A DNA stretch of 64,000 nucleotides from an uncultured Lachnospiraceae bacterium (GTDB taxonomy: Bacteria > Bacillota > Clostridia > Lachnospirales > Lachnospiraceae). The stretch covers positions 62,001 to 126,000 of the forward strand of contig CANQOK010000002.1 in the NCBI GenBank assembly GCA_947625465.1, read 5' to 3'. The notes beneath the pieces were generated by a model. The model was not told the origin of the DNA and did not search any database. It saw only the letters and a list, made by a program, of their open reading frames with translations. The first letter of the stretch is position 1. Every line of letters starts with the position of its first letter. The position numbers and the translations under genes were made by a program. This document shows positions 52,771 through 61,843 of the stretch, piece by piece.

Positions 52771-53559
52771 CTAGTCTTTCGAGATACTCGACCCATCCGA
52801 AACCGCCGCCACGATCTGCAGAACATAGTAGACCAGTTCCAGTACGGACAAAACGATATCATTTATGTACTGAAGATTATACAATTTAAATAACTCCTGT
52901 ATACTCCGGATCTCCTCCTCGGTCGCCATCTGATTCTCCCGCAGGATCTCATAAGCACGTTTTTGCGCCTTCTTCTCCGTCTTCAGAGTGGAAAGCGATA
53001 AAAACAGAGAAAACAGATAGAAGAGGACGCCAAAGGCTGCCAGTGCGATAAAGATCACGCCGTTCGTATGGAACAGCAGCACATCCAGCACAGCGCCAAC
53101 CAGGATCAACGGGATACACATAAATGGTCCGAACGTGATCAGCGGCACCAGCCGCACCCGTTTCTTCATATCCGGATCTCCCTCTTTGTCAAGCACCGCC
53201 AGCGCCGACTTCTGCGCTCCCATAGCCAGCGCCGCAACACTGGTCTTTCCTTTTGTCCTTCTTCTCAGCCTGACTTTTTTAAAATAATGGCTGTAGCTGT
53301 TTCCAAAGATCAGAGAGCCCACCGTCTTAACCTTGATGTGTTCCAGCCCATTCAGATCCAGGATCTTTCTTGCTGTTTCCTCGCCTGTCAGTCCGACGCT
53401 GTTTTCCGTCTTGTTATATTTCCGGTAGCGGATCGCCAGTACAATGCTGATAACAAGCGCGATCACACCCACAATACAGATCAGAACCGCCACAACCAGA
53501 ATGGCAATTCCCAGTGGGCTGTTAAAATCAATATTCACTCCATCTAAGAAATCTTCCAT
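52771..53559 (-). CDS. YugP-like membrane protein lacking the zinc-protease motif
   Basis: A 262-residue protein with a membrane segment at about residues 17-42 and two more near 155-200. The order GLTGEETARKILDLNGLEHIKV, SYSHYFKKVRLRRRTKG and SVAALAMGAQKSALAVLD lines up with YugP-type zinc metallopeptidases. However, the expected AAHEVGHA reads GAQKSALA, so the HEXXH zinc site is absent. Good site (GGAGGATTTGAG) and intact frame indicate a functional but non-proteolytic homologue. It lies 25 bp upstream of the nucleotidase gene. Role unknown. Confidence 0.8.
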   Translation of the reverse strand: MEDFLDGVNIDFNSPLGIAILVVAVLICIVGVIALVISIVLAIRYRKYNKTENSVGLTGEETARKILDLNGLEHIKVKTVGSLIFGNSYSHYFKKVRLRRRTKGKTSVAALAMGAQKSALAVLDKEGDPDMKKRVRLVPLITFGPFMCIPLILVGAVLDVLLFHTNGVIFIALAAFGVLFYLFSLFLSLSTLKTEKKAQKRAYEILRENQMATEEEIRSIQELFKLYNLQYINDIVLSVLELVYYVLQIVAAVSDGSSISKD

Positions 53560-53759
53560 CTCAAATCCTCCTCCTTATATTTTTTCTATATTATAATAGC
53601 CCAAATCTCCGCCAAATTCAAAGTCTTCCATTGGTTATTTGCGATCAATTTCTGTCGTTTACGTCATAAAGTTGTCGCAGATGACACTGGATTTTTCAGA
53701 ATGAATATGATATAGGTAAAATATGTAATAAAATTATGGATTCAGAAAGGAAATTACAA

Positions 53760-54713
53760 ATGGATATTGATTACCTGCTTTTTCTCCAGAATCTCCGGGA
53801 AGCAACCGGCGGATTTCTGGACGGCGCATTTGAACTGATCACCAAACTGGGGGAAGCCTCGATCGCCACGCTTCTGGTCGCGCTTATTTACTGGTGCGTC
53901 AACAAACGGGAAGGCATTTTCCTGATGCTGACTTTTTATTATAACCGCGTCATTAACGCGTTTATTAAGATCACTGCCTGCGTTTACCGCCCCTGGATCC
54001 GGGATCCGCGGGTTACGCCTGTAGAGGCGGCGCTGGAAGACGCTACCGGCTATTCCTTTCCCAGCGGTCACTCCGCCAACGCAACCAGTGTTTTCGGCGG
54101 TCTGGCACTCAACCGGAAATACCACAAGGCATTTCGCATCGGCATGATCGCTCTGATCCTGTTGGTTGCGTTTTCCCGGAATTATCTGGGCGTACATACG
54201 CCGCAGGACGTTATTGTCTCCCTTGTGCTTGCCGTTGCGCTGCTGTTTGCGTTCCGCGCGTTATTAAACTGGGTAGACAGACATCCGGAAAAGGACTGGA
54301 TCGTGCTGCTTGCGGGAATCGCCATATGCATTCTATTGGTAGTTTATGCTTCTTTAAAATCCTACCCGGTTGATTATGACGCTGCGGGAAAAGTCATTGT
54401 CGATCCCGCGAAAATGTCGGCAGACGCATTTAAAAACGCCGGCATGGGACTGGGATTTATCATCGGCTGGTTTCTGGAACGGAGATGGATCCGTTTTGAC
54501 GTACACGGCGCCTGGTATCTCCGCGTGATCCGTTATGCCGTCTGCATCGGCATCTATGAGCTTCTGAAAAATTTCGCCACGCCGCTGATCGGCGATGTGA
54601 TTGCAGGCGGACTCGGCAAAACGCTGGAACAGTTCGTGCTGATCCTGTATATTACTGCCGGCGCGCCCCTGATCATCAACCTGATGAACCGGCTGACAAA
54701 AAAGACGGTTTAA
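53760..54713 (+). CDS. PAP2 family phosphatase, membrane bound
   Basis: The product has 317 residues. ATG 53760 follows AAAGGAAATT; an in-frame ATG at 53736 lacks a site. All three phosphatase motifs are present: K-x6-RP as KITACVYRP, SGH as YSFPSGHSAN, and SR-x5-H-x3-D as SRNYLGVHTPQD. There are about eight membrane segments. Such enzymes dephosphorylate lipid phosphates, for example undecaprenyl pyrophosphate, so it may recycle the carrier used by the glycan pathways in this window. A GC-rich stem at 54749-54777 could end transcription but has a poor T-run. Confidence 0.92.
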   Translation: MDIDYLLFLQNLREATGGFLDGAFELITKLGEASIATLLVALIYWCVNKREGIFLMLTFYYNRVINAFIKITACVYRPWIRDPRVTPVEAALEDATGYSFPSGHSANATSVFGGLALNRKYHKAFRIGMIALILLVAFSRNYLGVHTPQDVIVSLVLAVALLFAFRALLNWVDRHPEKDWIVLLAGIAICILLVVYASLKSYPVDYDAAGKVIVDPAKMSADAFKNAGMGLGFIIGWFLERRWIRFDVHGAWYLRVIRYAVCIGIYELLKNFATPLIGDVIAGGLGKTLEQFVLILYITAGAPLIINLMNRLTKKTV

Positions 54714-54821
54714 AAATTTGATCAATCAATTTGTTTTTCCTGCCCTCGTGCCGGCCGATCTGTGCCCGGCCGGGGGCATTTATTATGTTTTTTATTCTGC
54801 CAGCCATTCGCAAATTTACTC

Positions 54822-54850
54822 TTGACTTTTAAAATGAGATGTTTTATAAT
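54822..54850 (+). promoter_or_regulatory. Distal promoter of the Rpn-type gene
   Basis: TTGACT and TATAAT with a 17-bp spacer, 160 bp before the start codon. The 150-base leader is very AT-rich. I find no convincing RNA structure or open frame in it. Confidence 0.65.
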
Positions 54851-54966
54851 GTATATCACATTTAGTTAGTATTTGGTTTCTTAACTTTATTTCATGGTCT
54901 CGTTTTATTTTATAGATGATGCATGGTATGCTTTAAAAATGCTGCTATAATTATTATATTTTACCG

Positions 54967-54994
54967 TTGACTTTATTTTATAAATATATATAAT
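54967..54994 (+). promoter_or_regulatory. Proximal promoter of the Rpn-type gene
   Basis: TTGACT and TATAAT with a 16-bp spacer. Predicted transcription would start close to the AGGAGG site, giving a very short leader. Confidence 0.45.
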
Positions 54995-55010
54995 AAAGAT
55001 AGGAGGCTAC

Positions 55011-55991
55011 ATGTACCAATCAGAAAGTTTATACCGCAATCTGCAGGCCGCCGGCGATATGGCATCTTATGATGAACATGTAAAACAGATCTTATCCGAG
55101 AAGCGCGTACTGGCACATATCCTGACCGGCGCAGTGCCGGAATTTGAAGACATGGAGCCTGATGACGTGGTCCCGCTCATTGATACGCCGGCCGTATCCG
55201 GCATCCCTCTTGATCCTGGCATGACAGGTTCCATGATCATCGGAAATAATACGGAGAACACGATTGCCGGAGAAGGGACTGTTACCTTTGATGTCTTCTC
55301 TTCCGTCCTCGCTCCTACCCGTTTGATCGGAACATATCAGAAGATGTATGTGGATGTGGAGGCACAGAAGGATCCCTCTCCCGGCTACCGGATCGTATAC
55401 CGGGGCTCCTACTATGACTCCCGTATGATCTCTTTTCAGAAGGACAGGGACTTTACCGGTTCCGACTACGATTCCCTGAAAAAGGTCTGTTCCATATGGC
55501 TGATCCTGGATGCGCCTAAGCGGCTTGCCAACACGATCAGCCAGTATGAATTAGAAGGCTCCGCCATATATGGACAGTCTGCAGGTATTGAGAAATGCGA
55601 CCTAATGCGAATCATTGTGATCGGGCTGCCGGGGAAGTGTCCGGCGGAGTCAGAGACGCCGCCCCTTCTCCGTCTGCTCTGGACACTGTTTACGACAGAG
55701 CTGACATTTGAAAAAAAGAGAGAAATTTTAGAAACAGAATTTGGGATTTCCATGAAACCGAGAATAGAAAAGGAGATGAAAGAGATGTGTAATTGGAGTG
55801 AAGCAATCTTACAGCGCGGCGTTAGTCTTGGCACAGAGCGCGGCATTGAAATCGGCACGGAGCGCGGCATTGAGATTGGCGCAAACCGTACAAAATTAGA
55901 AACTGCCAAGGCACTGATCGGACTGCTGCCCATCGAAGTGATCGCGGAAAAGATCGGGCTGTCTCCGGAGACCGTATCCGGGCTGAAGTAA
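55011..55991 (+). CDS. Rpn/PD-(D/E)XK nuclease family putative transposase
   Basis: A 326-residue protein. The nuclease core is TVTFDVFSSVLA (Asp) followed by YVDVEAQKD (the acidic-x-Gln variant of the family), then YYDSRMISFQKDRDFTGSDYDSLKKV. The C-terminus carries a tandem GTERGIEI repeat and a short helix-turn-helix-like tail (VIAEKIGLSPETVSGLK). Rpn proteins promote recombination and are often found in variable copies in Clostridia. The site AGGAGG precedes the ATG. No terminal inverted repeats or target duplications were seen, so it is not evidently part of an intact insertion sequence. Confidence 0.87.
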   Translation: MYQSESLYRNLQAAGDMASYDEHVKQILSEKRVLAHILTGAVPEFEDMEPDDVVPLIDTPAVSGIPLDPGMTGSMIIGNNTENTIAGEGTVTFDVFSSVLAPTRLIGTYQKMYVDVEAQKDPSPGYRIVYRGSYYDSRMISFQKDRDFTGSDYDSLKKVCSIWLILDAPKRLANTISQYELEGSAIYGQSAGIEKCDLMRIIVIGLPGKCPAESETPPLLRLLWTLFTTELTFEKKREILETEFGISMKPRIEKEMKEMCNWSEAILQRGVSLGTERGIEIGTERGIEIGANRTKLETAKALIGLLPIEVIAEKIGLSPETVSGLK

Positions 55992-56049
55992 CAGCCTGAT
56001 CCGTCCGAGGATGCAGAACTACCGTTTAACGGGCTTTGACAAAACCCTT

Positions 56050-56466
56050 TTACAGCAGTTTCTGCACCTTTTCCGCCAGCTCCTGCAGATATTCCGTATC
56101 CGCCTTGCCTTCCTTCCAGAATCCGATGGCATGGTCGTTATGATACCGCGGGATCATGTGCAGATGAAAATGGAAGACCGTCTGGCCCGCATCCGTCCCA
56201 TTATTCTGGATCAGATTAAACCCGTCACAACCGGTCGCCTCTTTCAGCGCGGCTGCAACCTTCTTCGCCAGCAGCAGCACCTTTGCCGCAACAGCATCAT
56301 CCAGTTCAAACAAATTGGCATAGTGTTCCTTCGGCAGCAGCAGCGCATGACCCTTCGTAGCCGGGCCAATGTCAAAGATCACCCGGAATTCAGCGTCCTC
56401 GTACAATGTCACAGACGGAATCTCCCCATTCGCGATCTTACAAAAAATACAATTAGAATCTTTCAT
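56050..56466 (-). CDS. HIT family nucleotide hydrolase
   Basis: The product has 138 residues. ATG 56466 follows GGAGGTTATT; an ATG 4 codons upstream overlaps that site. It opens with the zinc-binding CIFCKIANGEIPS and contains the histidine triad HFHLHMIPR with ligands HALLLPKEH. This is the HinT type, which cleaves nucleoside phosphoramidates and AMP-lysine adducts. It directly follows the rhomboid gene, 12 bp downstream. Confidence 0.94.
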   Translation of the reverse strand: MKDSNCIFCKIANGEIPSVTLYEDAEFRVIFDIGPATKGHALLLPKEHYANLFELDDAVAAKVLLLAKKVAAALKEATGCDGFNLIQNNGTDAGQTVFHFHLHMIPRYHNDHAIGFWKEGKADTEYLQELAEKVQKLL

Positions 56467-56478
56467 AATAACCTCCAT

Positions 56479-57123
56479 TCAATCTTTTCTCTTCCATATT
56501 CTCGGCAGCAGCAACAGAACCGTAATGACGCAGCCGCCGATCAGGCCGGCTATATGCGCCGTATAGTCCACGTTTTTCGTGTAAAATCCGTCCGCGATCA
56601 TCAAAACGGCAATAAAGAGCACCCGCTGGATAAAACCGTCCCGGATCCGTTCCCGATTGATCAGCAGCACAACGATCATCGCGCCCAGGATTCCGAAAAT
56701 AGCGCCGGACGCGCCCGCGCTGGAGACGGATTCTCCCATCTGCCGATACCAGAGACAGCTTCCGAGAGAAGCCGCAAGTCCGCTTCCCAGATAAATGATC
56801 AAAAACCGGATGCTGCCGATCCCATGCTCGAAATAAAATCCCAGCGCTCCCAGCATCAGCATATTGTTGATCAGATGCTCAATCCCGAAATGCAAAAACA
56901 TACAGGTAAAGAGCCGATAATACGCACCCTGCTCAAAAACGGCCTGCCACTCTGCCACTCCGTATGTATATAACCTGTCGCCGCCCGTTTCCGGCGCAAA
57001 CAGATCGGAGATCAAAAAAACAAGCACATTGAGCCCGATCAGAACGATCGTAACTGCAGGATATTGATTCAGCTTTCTTTTTAACTGCGTTGCAGACTCA
57101 TTCATGGCGATCCTCTGGTTCAT
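56479..57123 (-). CDS. Rhomboid family intramembrane serine protease
   Basis: A 214-residue protein with six or seven membrane helices. The catalytic Ser is in GASGAIFGILGA, the His in DYTAHIAGLIGG, and RLFTCMFLHFGIEHLINNMLML is the conserved L1-helix 2 region. It cleaves membrane helices within the bilayer. Two in-frame starts (57123, 57105) both have acceptable sites. The longer is given. It is first in a two-gene unit with the HIT protein. Confidence 0.93.
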   Translation of the reverse strand: MNQRIAMNESATQLKRKLNQYPAVTIVLIGLNVLVFLISDLFAPETGGDRLYTYGVAEWQAVFEQGAYYRLFTCMFLHFGIEHLINNMLMLGALGFYFEHGIGSIRFLIIYLGSGLAASLGSCLWYRQMGESVSSAGASGAIFGILGAMIVVLLINRERIRDGFIQRVLFIAVLMIADGFYTKNVDYTAHIAGLIGGCVITVLLLLPRIWKRKD

Positions 57124-57190
57124 TTAAAATCCTGTCCTTTAGTATACCATTATAAACCCTGTTTCACAACTTATAATTTCAATTTTTGCA

Positions 57191-57219
57191 TTGATTTCAT
57201 AAAAGGCGGAAGATATAAT
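57191..57219 (+). promoter_or_regulatory. Promoter of the DUF885 lipoprotein gene
   Basis: TTGATT and TATAAT with a 17-bp spacer, about 90 bases upstream of ATG 57312. Confidence 0.65.
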
Positions 57220-57311
57220 ACAGGTACGGCGGCCTTGTTTTCGCATAAACGCTTATTTTGTACATACACTATAGCAGGATTGGATTTTCAGATAGGAGTA
57301 AGAATAATAAG

Positions 57312-59141
57312 ATGAAGAAGAAACGGAACCTATGGGGAAAAATAGTTTGCATCATTCTGAGCGTATGCCTGCTTCTGACCGGCTGCGGCGGAAGCACAGG
57401 CACGGAACTGCCGCCGCAGAACCTTGTGCCGGATACGACGACGGCGCCTTTCGACAATCTGCAGGAGCTTCCGGTAAAAAATACCTATGCGGAATATAAG
57501 ACTTTTTCGGAATTTACGGACGCCATGTTCCGGAAAGAAATTTCCGGTTCCACCCTGAATATGCACTATACGCTGGCGCACCCGGAGAATTATGGGATCA
57601 GCCGCGGCAGCGCCGCATTGTTTAAAAACTCCATTACCGATTTTGAGACGATCCGGCAGACTTATGTGGATTATCTTGCCAAAGTCTGCTCTTTCGACTA
57701 CGCTTCTCTGACAAAACAGGAGCAGCTGGTCTATGATATGCTGGTTTACGATCTGAAGCAGGAGCTTGCCGCCTCCGACAATATGCTCTATACTCCCCTG
57801 TTGGGGCCTACTACGGGAATCAATGCGCAGCTTCCGTTCCTGCTGGCGGAATACCGGTTTTATGAGGAGGCCGACATCACTGACTATCTCACCATGCTGC
57901 CTACGGTTTCCGATTATTTTGCCGAGATCCTCCGGCTGGAGAAGATGAAATCGGAGGCCGGCCTGTTTATGTCCGATACGACGGCAGACGCCATCATCAG
58001 TCAATGTAACTCCTTTATCCAAAACCCGAACGACAATCTGCTGCTCACCTCCTTTTCGGGACGGATGGAAGAGATTGACTGGCTGGATGCCGAAAAAAAA
58101 GCAGCCTATACCAAGCAAAACAAAGAAGCGGTTCTGCAATCCGTACTTCCGGCCTATCAGAATCTAATCGACGGGCTCACCCAATTAAAAGGAACCGGAA
58201 AAAATCAGACGACCGGGCTGGCCGCTCTGCCTGCCGGAAAAGACTATTATCAATATCTGGTAAATTGCGCTACCGGATGCAATCTGTCGGTTTCGGAACT
58301 GCAGAAAGAACTTGAAGATATGGTAACAGCAAATCTGCGGGAGATCATTACCATTTCTTCCAAAAATCCTGAAATCCTCAAAGATATCGACAATCTCAGC
58401 CTGCCCATTACAGAGCCCGACGCCTGCCTTACGGATTTACAGGAAAAGATTCAGGCAGATTTTCCGGAAGGTCCTGAGACGCATTATGAAGTTAAGTATG
58501 TTTCTGAAGCACTGAAAGAGCACATGAGTCCGGCCTTTTATTTAACCCCGCCGATTGACGCGCCCGAAGATAATGTCATTTACATCAATCCGGGCAATTC
58601 AGCCCAGACAAACCAGACACTTTACGCGACCCTGGCGCACGAAGGATATCCCGGACACCTGTATCAGATTACATACTTCAGCCAGACCAACCCCGCTCTG
58701 GTCCGCAATCTTTTAAACTATCCCGGTTATGTAGAAGGCTGGGCGACCTATGTAGAATGTCTTTCCTATGAATACAGCGGCGCTGATCCGACAGCAGCAA
58801 GAATCTTTCAGTTAGACACCACCTATTCCCTCGGTCTGTATTCCCTGGTGGATATCGGCGTAAATTATGAGGGCTGGACGCAAAAGGATACAGCTGCCTT
58901 TCTGTCCGCCTACGGTATAACCGACCAGGATACCATAAAGAAAATTTTTGACACCATGGTAGCGGAGCCTTCCAATTATTTAAGCTACAGCGTCGGCTGT
59001 ATGCAGTTTATGAAACTGCGGGATGCTGTGGCTGAGCAGCAGGGAGACGCCTTTTCCCTGAAAAAATTCCATAAAGCCATTCTGGATATCGGGCCCGCGC
59101 CTTTTTCGATCATAGAAAAATATCTGCCCGACTTCCTGTAA
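57312..59141 (+). CDS. DUF885 family lipoprotein (putative metallopeptidase)
   Basis: The product has 609 residues. Signal peptide with lipobox LLTGCGG anchors it to the membrane. The remainder is an all-helical DUF885 domain with the gluzincin-like motif LAHEGYPGHLYQ near residue 452, Glu in VEGWATYVE as third ligand, and a C-terminal conserved Tyr/Met segment. Family members are thought to be exported carboxypeptidases, perhaps of collagenolytic or acyl-peptide type. The ribosome site (TAGGAG) is about 13 bases from the ATG, which is unusually far. It is monocistronic. Confidence 0.88.
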   Translation: MKKKRNLWGKIVCIILSVCLLLTGCGGSTGTELPPQNLVPDTTTAPFDNLQELPVKNTYAEYKTFSEFTDAMFRKEISGSTLNMHYTLAHPENYGISRGSAALFKNSITDFETIRQTYVDYLAKVCSFDYASLTKQEQLVYDMLVYDLKQELAASDNMLYTPLLGPTTGINAQLPFLLAEYRFYEEADITDYLTMLPTVSDYFAEILRLEKMKSEAGLFMSDTTADAIISQCNSFIQNPNDNLLLTSFSGRMEEIDWLDAEKKAAYTKQNKEAVLQSVLPAYQNLIDGLTQLKGTGKNQTTGLAALPAGKDYYQYLVNCATGCNLSVSELQKELEDMVTANLREIITISSKNPEILKDIDNLSLPITEPDACLTDLQEKIQADFPEGPETHYEVKYVSEALKEHMSPAFYLTPPIDAPEDNVIYINPGNSAQTNQTLYATLAHEGYPGHLYQITYFSQTNPALVRNLLNYPGYVEGWATYVECLSYEYSGADPTAARIFQLDTTYSLGLYSLVDIGVNYEGWTQKDTAAFLSAYGITDQDTIKKIFDTMVAEPSNYLSYSVGCMQFMKLRDAVAEQQGDAFSLKKFHKAILDIGPAPFSIIEKYLPDFL

Positions 59142-59219
59142 AGAAAAAAGCGTTCCATAACCGCTTTCCCGCCCGTTTCAGAGATCCCCTCTGCCGCAGG
59201 ATATGGTCATGGAACGCTT
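59141..59219 (-). terminator. Terminator of the feo operon
   Basis: The outer stem AAGCGTTCCAT / ATGGAACGCTT (59219-59148) closes a 50-base loop and is followed on the minus strand by TTTTCTTT. It lies 12 bases after the last gene and also separates the operon from the converging DUF885 gene. Confidence 0.6.
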
Positions 59220-59231
59220 CGTATTTATGTT

Positions 59232-59408
59232 TTATTGTTTTCCGCCCACCTCAGTTTTAGTACGGTTGGCAGACATATGACAGCCGTGGCAGGCGGCGCA
59301 GTTCCCGCCGCAGATCGGGCTTTTCCCCTGCTTTTTATCCCGGCACATACTCCAGATCACCAGGATCACCAGCGCCAATATGATCAAAGCTGCAACCACA
59401 GTCCCCAT
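59232..59408 (-). CDS. FeoB-associated Cys-rich membrane peptide
   Basis: A 58-residue protein from ATG 59408 (after GGAAAGGAAGTTTC): one membrane helix (GTVVAALIILALVILVIWSM) followed by a short tail with CGGNCAACHGCHM. The Cys/His cluster could bind iron or zinc. Such peptides regularly sit after feoB and are thought to assist ferrous iron delivery; the mechanism is unknown. It lies 17 bp after feoB and is the last gene of the operon. Confidence 0.9.
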   Translation of the reverse strand: MGTVVAALIILALVILVIWSMCRDKKQGKSPICGGNCAACHGCHMSANRTKTEVGGKQ

Positions 59409-59425
59409 TTCTGAAACTTCCTTTC

Positions 59426-61828
59426 CTATTTTTCCAAAACAACCTTCGTTTTCAATACATTGCTTTCCTTATACGGTCTTACCAGCAGATAAATCAGGCC
59501 CGCCAGCAATAAAACTGCCGCCACGGTTCCGATTCCAAAGGCACCTGTCGTAAATACGCTGCCGATCTGATATACGATCAGCGCGATAATGTAAGCAAAT
59601 ACACACTGATAACCGATTGCGAACCAGAACCATTTGATATTATTCATCTCCCGCTTGATCGCGCCCATAGCCGCGAAGCAGGGAGCGCACAACAGGTTAA
59701 AGATCAGGAAGGAGTACCCTGCCAGTCTTGTCATCGCCTGGAAATCCAGTACGCCGAATACGCCGACTACCTCTTCCTTTGCGACCAGTCCCATGACGGT
59801 TGCTACCGTTGCCGTAGACTCGCCGAAGCCAAGCGGCGCAAAGATCCATTTAATGGCGTTTCCGACCTTGCCTAAGATACTGTCCGCCAGATCCATATCC
59901 GGGTTAAATCCAAATCCGCTTCCGATATCTCCGAACACAGAGCCGGCCCAGATCACGATGGAGGATAATAAGATGATGGTTCCGGCCTTCTTGATAAAGG
60001 ACCAGCCTCTTTCCCACATGCTTCTCAAAATATTTCCCGGCGTAGGCCAGTGATAAGCAGGCAGTTCCATTACAAACGGCGCGGGATCCCCGGCAAACAT
60101 CTTTGTTTTTTTCAAAATGATGCCGGAAACAACGATTGCCGCTACCCCCAGGAAATAAGCGCTGGGCGCTACCCACCATGCGCCGCCAAACAGCGCCGCC
60201 GTGATCAGTGCAATGATCGGCAGCTTCGCGCCGCAGGGAATAAAAGTAGTCGTCATGATCGTCATTTTCCGATCTCTGTCATTTTCAATGGTACGGGAAG
60301 CCATAACGCCCGGCACCCCGCAGCCGGTACCGATAAGCATCGGGATAAAGGACTTTCCGGACAGACCGAACTTCCTGAAGATACGATCCATAATAAACGC
60401 GATCCTCGCCATATAGCCGCAGGATTCCAGGAACGCCAGGAAAATGAACAGTACCAGCATCTGCGGCACAAAGCCCAGTACAGCGCCCACGCCGGCAACG
60501 ATCCCGTCTAAGATCAGGCCGGACAGCCATTCGGCACAATGGATCTTCTCTAACAGATTTCCGATCAGAACCGGAACGCCCGGCACCCATACGCCGTAAT
60601 CCGCCGGATCCGGCGCGTCCGCATAAGCGCCTTCTTCATCTAACGGCAATACCTCCGCCAGATCAAATCCCGCTTCCGCCAGCGCGTCGCCGTAGGAACC
60701 ATAGGCCTCATCAAACGCGCCGAAATCTCCGTCCGCGATCGCGCCCTGAAGTTCATCCGAACCGGTTACGCCTGCTGCCGCCGCCTGATCAACCATAGCG
60801 GCTACTTCCGCCGTAAAAATATTTTCTTCCGCGTATGCGTCATTTGCTTCCTCATAATCGCCGGAGCCGATCCCAAACAGATGCCAGCCGTCGCCGAAGA
60901 CGCCGTCATTCGCCCAGTCGGTCGCCCAGGTTCCTACCGTTGTAACGGAAATATAGTAAACAATGATCATAACCACCGCAAAGATCGGCAGCGCCAGGAT
61001 CCGATTGGTCACGATCCGGTCGATCCGGTCCGAAACGGACATTTTTTCCCGACCCGCTTTTTTATAACAATCCGAAATGATAGAGGCAATATATTGATAG
61101 CGCTCATTGGTGATAATGCTTTCGGTATCATCATCCATTTCCTTCTCCGCCCTCGCGGAAATATCCTCTGCAGAAGGCGGATTTTCAATCAGCTCTCCGA
61201 TCCGGTTATCCCGCTCAAACAGCTTGATCGCCATGAAGCGGCGCTGCTCCTCCGGAACATTCTCGATCCGTCCTTCGATCTCCTCCAGATAGGCTTCGAC
61301 TGCTTCTGAAAATTTATGTACCCGCTGTCCCGCCTGCTTCGCGTTCGCGCATGCGACCGCTTTCTTTGCTGCCGCTTCGATGCCGGTTCCCTTTAACGCA
61401 GAAATCTCAACCACTTCACAGCCCAGCGCTTTGGACAGTTTGGAAACATTGATCTTATCTCCGTTTTTATTCACCAGATCCATCATATTTACCGCCATTA
61501 CCACCGGGATACCCAGTTCCAGCAGCTGTGTAGATAAATACAGATTCCGTTCCAGATTCATCCCGTCTACGATATTTAAGATCGCGTCCGGTTTTTCGGC
61601 AACCAGATAATTCCTGGCTACCACTTCTTCCAGCGTATAGGGAGACAGCGAATAAATACCCGGCAGATCGACAATCGTAACCGATTTATCTCCCTTCCAT
61701 TTTCCTTCCTTTTTTTCTACTGTAACGCCGGGCCAGTTTCCCACAAACTGGTTAGAACCGGTCAGCGCGTTAAATAATGTTGTTTTCCCGCAGTTTGGGT
61801 TTCCTGCTAATGCGATTCTTACTGACAT
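59426..61828 (-). CDS. feoB: Ferrous iron transport protein B
   Basis: An 800-residue Fe(II) transporter. The N-terminal G domain has GNPNCGKTTLFNALTG, DLPGIYSLSPY, NMMD and SALKGTG. The membrane part contains both Gate motifs (FIPMLIGTGCGVPGVMASR; PCGAKLP) and GTVAAVLLLAGL near the end. Residues about 314-424, between the first membrane helix and the WLSGLILDGIVAGVG helix, form an extra extracytoplasmic acidic stretch rich in Ala, Glu and Asp (e.g. YEEANDAYAEE, DFGAFDEAYGS). It is co-transcribed with two feoA genes. Confidence 0.97.
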   Translation of the reverse strand: MSVRIALAGNPNCGKTTLFNALTGSNQFVGNWPGVTVEKKEGKWKGDKSVTIVDLPGIYSLSPYTLEEVVARNYLVAEKPDAILNIVDGMNLERNLYLSTQLLELGIPVVMAVNMMDLVNKNGDKINVSKLSKALGCEVVEISALKGTGIEAAAKKAVACANAKQAGQRVHKFSEAVEAYLEEIEGRIENVPEEQRRFMAIKLFERDNRIGELIENPPSAEDISARAEKEMDDDTESIITNERYQYIASIISDCYKKAGREKMSVSDRIDRIVTNRILALPIFAVVMIIVYYISVTTVGTWATDWANDGVFGDGWHLFGIGSGDYEEANDAYAEENIFTAEVAAMVDQAAAAGVTGSDELQGAIADGDFGAFDEAYGSYGDALAEAGFDLAEVLPLDEEGAYADAPDPADYGVWVPGVPVLIGNLLEKIHCAEWLSGLILDGIVAGVGAVLGFVPQMLVLFIFLAFLESCGYMARIAFIMDRIFRKFGLSGKSFIPMLIGTGCGVPGVMASRTIENDRDRKMTIMTTTFIPCGAKLPIIALITAALFGGAWWVAPSAYFLGVAAIVVSGIILKKTKMFAGDPAPFVMELPAYHWPTPGNILRSMWERGWSFIKKAGTIILLSSIVIWAGSVFGDIGSGFGFNPDMDLADSILGKVGNAIKWIFAPLGFGESTATVATVMGLVAKEEVVGVFGVLDFQAMTRLAGYSFLIFNLLCAPCFAAMGAIKREMNNIKWFWFAIGYQCVFAYIIALIVYQIGSVFTTGAFGIGTVAAVLLLAGLIYLLVRPYKESNVLKTKVVLEK

Positions 61829-61843
61829 GTTCCTGTTTCCTTT

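Noticed and set aside
54749-54777. GC-rich stem after the PAP2 gene as a terminator
   Set aside because: The stem is imperfect and the T-rich stretch begins too far downstream to call it with confidence.
54855-54880. Possible DtxR-type box near the Rpn-type gene (AGTTAG ... TTAACT)
   Set aside because: Half-site spacing is 13 instead of 8 and the symmetry is poor.
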